From Nitrosospira sp. 56-18 (GTDB lineage Bacteria; Pseudomonadota; Gammaproteobacteria; Burkholderiales; Nitrosomonadaceae): DNA of 42,372 nucleotides. This document shows, one piece after another, positions 40,079-42,372 of this stretch. The notes beneath the pieces were generated by a model. That model was not told where the DNA came from and made no database searches. It worked only from the letters and a program-made list of their open reading frames with translations. The stretch is from NCBI GenBank assembly GCA_001899235.1, contig MKVR01000052.1:1-42372 (forward strand), read 5' to 3'. A program made the position numbers and the translations under genes. Positions within the stretch are counted from its first letter, which is position 1. Each line of letters starts with the position of its first letter.

Positions 40079-40108
40079 GTAGGTCGGATTAGCGCAGCGT
40101 AATCCGAC
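40079..40108 (+). repeat. REP-A palindrome
   Basis: A canonical copy (GTAG-GTCGGATTA-GCGCAGCG-TAATCCGAC). It makes an inverted pair with 39993 and leads straight into a transposase 3'-end relic. Confidence 0.9.
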
Positions 40109-40222
40109 TTCACACGACTTCCCATTCCTCATCCATCCGACTATTCATGCCCCACCCCTGCAGGTTCCGCTACGTCCTGACCCTAATCGATCGGATATAA
40201 CCCTGCCTCCGCATAACGATGG
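40109..40222 (-). pseudogene. RAYT 3'-end relic
   Basis: The minus strand translates HRYAEAGLYPID, a stop, then GQDVAEPAGVGHE, matching the C-terminal segment at 39431-39526. The 5' part of the gene is absent. A REP-A copy lies on each side (40079 and 40265). Confidence 0.75.
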
Positions 40223-40264
40223 AAATGAGAAATCGCTGCATTTTCCCCGGAATTTGCAGAATTT

Positions 40265-40294
40265 GTAGGTCGGATTAGCGCAGCGTAATCCGAC
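40265..40294 (+). repeat. REP-A palindrome joined to a short RAYT fragment
   Basis: A canonical copy. On the minus strand, the bases just before it (about 40320-40296) read SFHRYAED, again the RAYT C-terminal segment cut at the same place as in the other copies. Confidence 0.85.
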
Positions 40295-40322
40295 ATCCTC
40301 CGCATAACGGTGAAAGCTCAGG

Positions 40323-40853
40323 CTATTTCTTTCTTCCCAGCGAAACCTTGATGAGCCGCGCTCGCTCATGATGATCGGTGAGGGACCGCCGCATTTCCCG
40401 CAGCAATTTCTTTAATCCCTCGTTCCGGGCATCAGGAATCAGCTTGTTTTCCAGGAGGTCGAGCATATGCTGGTGGGATTCGACCTCGTGATTGATATAA
40501 TCCAGGTCGAACAGTATGCCGCTCTGCTTCCCGAGATTCTCAAGAAACTTTTCCTCTTCCGCCTTCAGCTCATCGCTTATCGGACCGGATCTCGGCGTGA
40601 TTCCCCGCCAGGCCACCCAGTCGCCGAATCGCGAACTGGACCGCTGGTGCTCCTCCGCCAGATCACGCCCGAACATCTTCACGTCCCTGTTGGTGGATAC
40701 CGAATAGGCCAGGTTGCCGGCATCGATTTCAGCCCGGTTCACCGCCATGACGATACCCACAATCTCCGCGTCGTCCAGCGGCATGCCGGTCTCGGCAAAA
40801 ACGGCAAAAGCCTGGACCGCCAGGGCGACAGCCAGGATAAGCAATTTTTTCAT
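40323..40853 (-). CDS. DUF4142 exported protein (copy 2)
   Basis: 176 residues from the ATG at 40853 (AGGGA upstream), where a signal peptide starts (MKKLLILAVALAVQAFAVFA). The helical bundle shows DDAEIVGIVMAVNRAEIDAG, VKMFGRDLAEEHQRSSSRFG, FDLDYINHEVESHQHMLDLL and ENKLIPDARNEGL. It aligns along its length with the DUF4142 protein at 33699-34292 but is clearly diverged. Periplasmic location is likely; function unknown. Confidence 0.85.
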   Translation of the reverse strand: MKKLLILAVALAVQAFAVFAETGMPLDDAEIVGIVMAVNRAEIDAGNLAYSVSTNRDVKMFGRDLAEEHQRSSSRFGDWVAWRGITPRSGPISDELKAEEEKFLENLGKQSGILFDLDYINHEVESHQHMLDLLENKLIPDARNEGLKKLLREMRRSLTDHHERARLIKVSLGRKK

Positions 40854-40955
40854 GGAAATCCCTTTGTTGACTGGATGGTGCGGCATGCCGTCACCCGGAT
40901 GCCCGGCCCCCTGGCCGGAATGGGGCACCTCCTGGAAAAGGCCGCGCTTGCCTTT

Positions 40956-41171
40956 TTATTTACTTTTCTTGTCGTCGCTTCCGGTTTTTGTTTCCGGCTT
41001 GCGCGTGCTGTTTTCGCGCCTGTCCTCCTTCTTCGCGGAACGCGGCATTTTCGCCTGGTCGGCTTCGATGCGCCTGGCAGCCCGCTCCCAGGGGTATTCC
41101 TGCGGCTCCTTCTGCGCGAACGCCTGCGAGGAAATCAATACGGAAAATACGGCGAGGAATAGCGTTCTCAT
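40956..41171 (-). CDS. Small secreted charged protein
   Basis: 71 residues from the ATG at 41171. Signal peptide MRTLFLAVFSVLISSQAFA, then a highly charged mature part (PWERAARRIEADQAKMPRSA, KKEDRRENSTRKPETKTG). There is no recognised domain. The upstream in-frame extension to 41282 does not look like an export signal. The ribosome site is weak. It lies 102 bp upstream of the DUF4142 gene on the same strand. Confidence 0.6.
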   Translation of the reverse strand: MRTLFLAVFSVLISSQAFAQKEPQEYPWERAARRIEADQAKMPRSAKKEDRRENSTRKPETKTGSDDKKSK

Positions 41172-41406
41172 GGAATTACGGAAAATTGCTGCAGCCTTCC
41201 AATCATTACAAACGGCCAATGGCCAACGACCCATGGCCGGCGGCATTGGGTACAAAGTCGCGTGAATATCCGGCACCCGCACCGTGATACGGCGATGGGG
41301 CGATACGCAGGAGCATGGCCGGCTACATTATGCTACCCAAAAAACCGGCGTGCTTCAAGCTGATGCCAGCGAATGCCAGCGAACGCCAGCGCGGCATCCG
41401 CAGCCG

Positions 41407-42372
41407 CTATTTCAGGATACAGAACAGCAGCAGGACTGCCGCCACCAGCAACATGATCCAGAACAGGTTTTTCCAGTGCCCGCAATGATCCTTGCCGGAT
41501 GCGGGACCAGGCACGATGACCGGCGGACGACCAGGCTGACCGATGATCACGCCCGGATTGCCGCCAGCCGATGGATCGCTGGTGACCGGTACGGTGTAGG
41601 AGCCGTCGCCATTATCGACGGCCGGCCCGGTCACCGTTGTGCCAGGCGTGCCAGTTACCGTGAATCCATCGCCGCGGCCCGGACCCAGGTTGTTGCCATA
41701 CTTGTCTTTCGGGATAACTATGATGGTTCCCGTGCCCCCGCTGACATTGACCGTAATCACCGTGCGTGAGGGATCGACGCCCGTATCCACATGCACCGAC
41801 CACAGCAGCTCGCGGGTAGCGGTGCAGCCCTCCCCGTAAGCCGCCTGGAAGCGAAACGTATAGTCCCCTTCCACGGTCAGCAGATCCGCGAGCGGATTGC
41901 CGAAGATGCCCGCAGCTTCGGGAGAGCCAGTATGCTGGGAATCGTCGAACAGGGAGAAGCTCTGCTGCGTGTAGCCGACGACGGGCCGGCCGGTGCGCTG
42001 CTCGATCGCCATCAGGGTGGCCTGGCGCGCGGGGACGGTGTCGGCATCGATCACCACCGGTGCGCCGAGCTTTTCCTGCGAGAGCAGGTTGCCGATGCTC
42101 GCATCCGGCCGCGAGACAACGACCTTTACCTGCGCATTGGGCGGAAGTCCGCCCTGCAGGTATTGAAGCCCGACGAGCGGATTGATCACGTCGCCGGTAT
42201 AGTATCTGGCGGTATCCGGCATGCGGCGCAGGATGGCGCCACCACTGGCCACCACATTCACGAAATAGGCGGTTTCCGGCGCGAGCGCCGCAAATTCCAC
42301 GCCTACAACGCCGGGGCGGAAGACCAGGGCCTGCCATGTGCCGTCGCGCTCGCCGTTTTGCGGCAGCGGCAC
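41407..42372 (-). CDS. Ig-like surface protein with C-terminal membrane anchor, C-terminal part
   Basis: The frame is open to the right edge, so the N-terminus is missing; 321 residues are visible. The last ~120 residues include an invasin/filamin-like Ig domain (VITVNVSGGTGTIIVIPKDK, YGNNLGPGRGDGFTVTG, VDNGDGSYTVPVTSD), then a Pro/Gly linker, GKDHCGHWKNL and a final membrane helix (FWIMLLVAAVLLLFCILK). The upstream part contains TVPARQATLMAIEQRTGRPV and a beta-rich EGDYTFRFQAAYGEGCTATR. It is probably exported with the tail anchored in a membrane; function unknown. Confidence 0.7.
   Translation of the reverse strand: MPLPQNGERDGTWQALVFRPGVVGVEFAALAPETAYFVNVVASGGAILRRMPDTARYYTGDVINPLVGLQYLQGGLPPNAQVKVVVSRPDASIGNLLSQEKLGAPVVIDADTVPARQATLMAIEQRTGRPVVGYTQQSFSLFDDSQHTGSPEAAGIFGNPLADLLTVEGDYTFRFQAAYGEGCTATRELLWSVHVDTGVDPSRTVITVNVSGGTGTIIVIPKDKYGNNLGPGRGDGFTVTGTPGTTVTGPAVDNGDGSYTVPVTSDPSAGGNPGVIIGQPGRPPVIVPGPASGKDHCGHWKNLFWIMLLVAAVLLLFCILK

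Noticed and set aside
39250-40294. REP-A array as a CRISPR
   Set aside because: Copies alternate in orientation, spacing is irregular, spacers are transposase gene pieces and no cas genes are present.

Overview
The window looks like chromosomal DNA from a betaproteobacterium, most likely an ammonia oxidiser of the Nitrosospira type. This is an inference from gene content: many PEP-CTERM proteins with HAF repeats, abundant palindromic intergenic repeats, a CbpA/CbpM pair, paired DUF4142 genes and a Burkholderia-type phage early region. No rRNA, complete tRNA or CRISPR array is visible.

Layout. 1-925 is the start of a DUF748/AsmA-like envelope protein that runs off the left edge. 1236-10488 is a locus of secreted PEP-CTERM proteins: five paralogues built of ~45-residue HAF repeats (three on +, two on -), one unrelated PEP-CTERM protein, and between them an O-methyltransferase, an SRPBCC protein and a broken CopG-type antitoxin. 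10745-12230 holds two DNA alkylation repair genes (AlkA-like glycosylase and Ogt). Divergent from these, 12488-13872 encodes the co-chaperone CbpA and its modulator CbpM. A 278-bp MITE-like element with perfect 21-bp terminal inverted repeats follows and ends 25 bp before a SERCA-like P-type ATPase (14366-17302). Next come a DUF2501 protein, a frameshifted Phd-type antitoxin, a NYN/OST-HTH protein, and a histidine kinase - response regulator - VOC operon. After these are an EexN-like lipoprotein, then glycogen phosphorylase followed by transketolase on the minus strand, then a CYTH triphosphatase and an EEP-family hydrolase. 32060-34292 carries small envelope or stress-type proteins (SRPBCC, DUF1269, DUF4142).

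34360-39219 looks like the early-control region of a decayed lambdoid-type prophage. It has a minus-strand replication operon of overlapping genes (DUF1376, DUF6475, a Cys-rich protein and an unknown protein) facing a divergent XRE repressor. The intergenic switch has three 15-bp operators of form NCAAG-N5-CTTGT. A fourth lies 1.4 kb away inside a second promoter of the same architecture. No integrase, lysis or structural genes are seen.

39220-40322 is a REP/RAYT locus. It has a REP-associated tyrosine transposase whose C-terminus is cut off by an in-frame TGA, surrounded by REP palindromes. Copies of the transposase gene's 3' end joined to REPs recur here and at 31.5 kb. The right edge carries a second DUF4142 protein, a small secreted protein, and the C-terminal part of a large Ig-like surface protein with a C-terminal membrane anchor.

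Themes: a duplicating family of exported repeat proteins, and a chromosome reshaped by at least four classes of small non-autonomous repeats, with orphan remnants of toxin-antitoxin systems, a prophage and possibly a tRNA attachment site.
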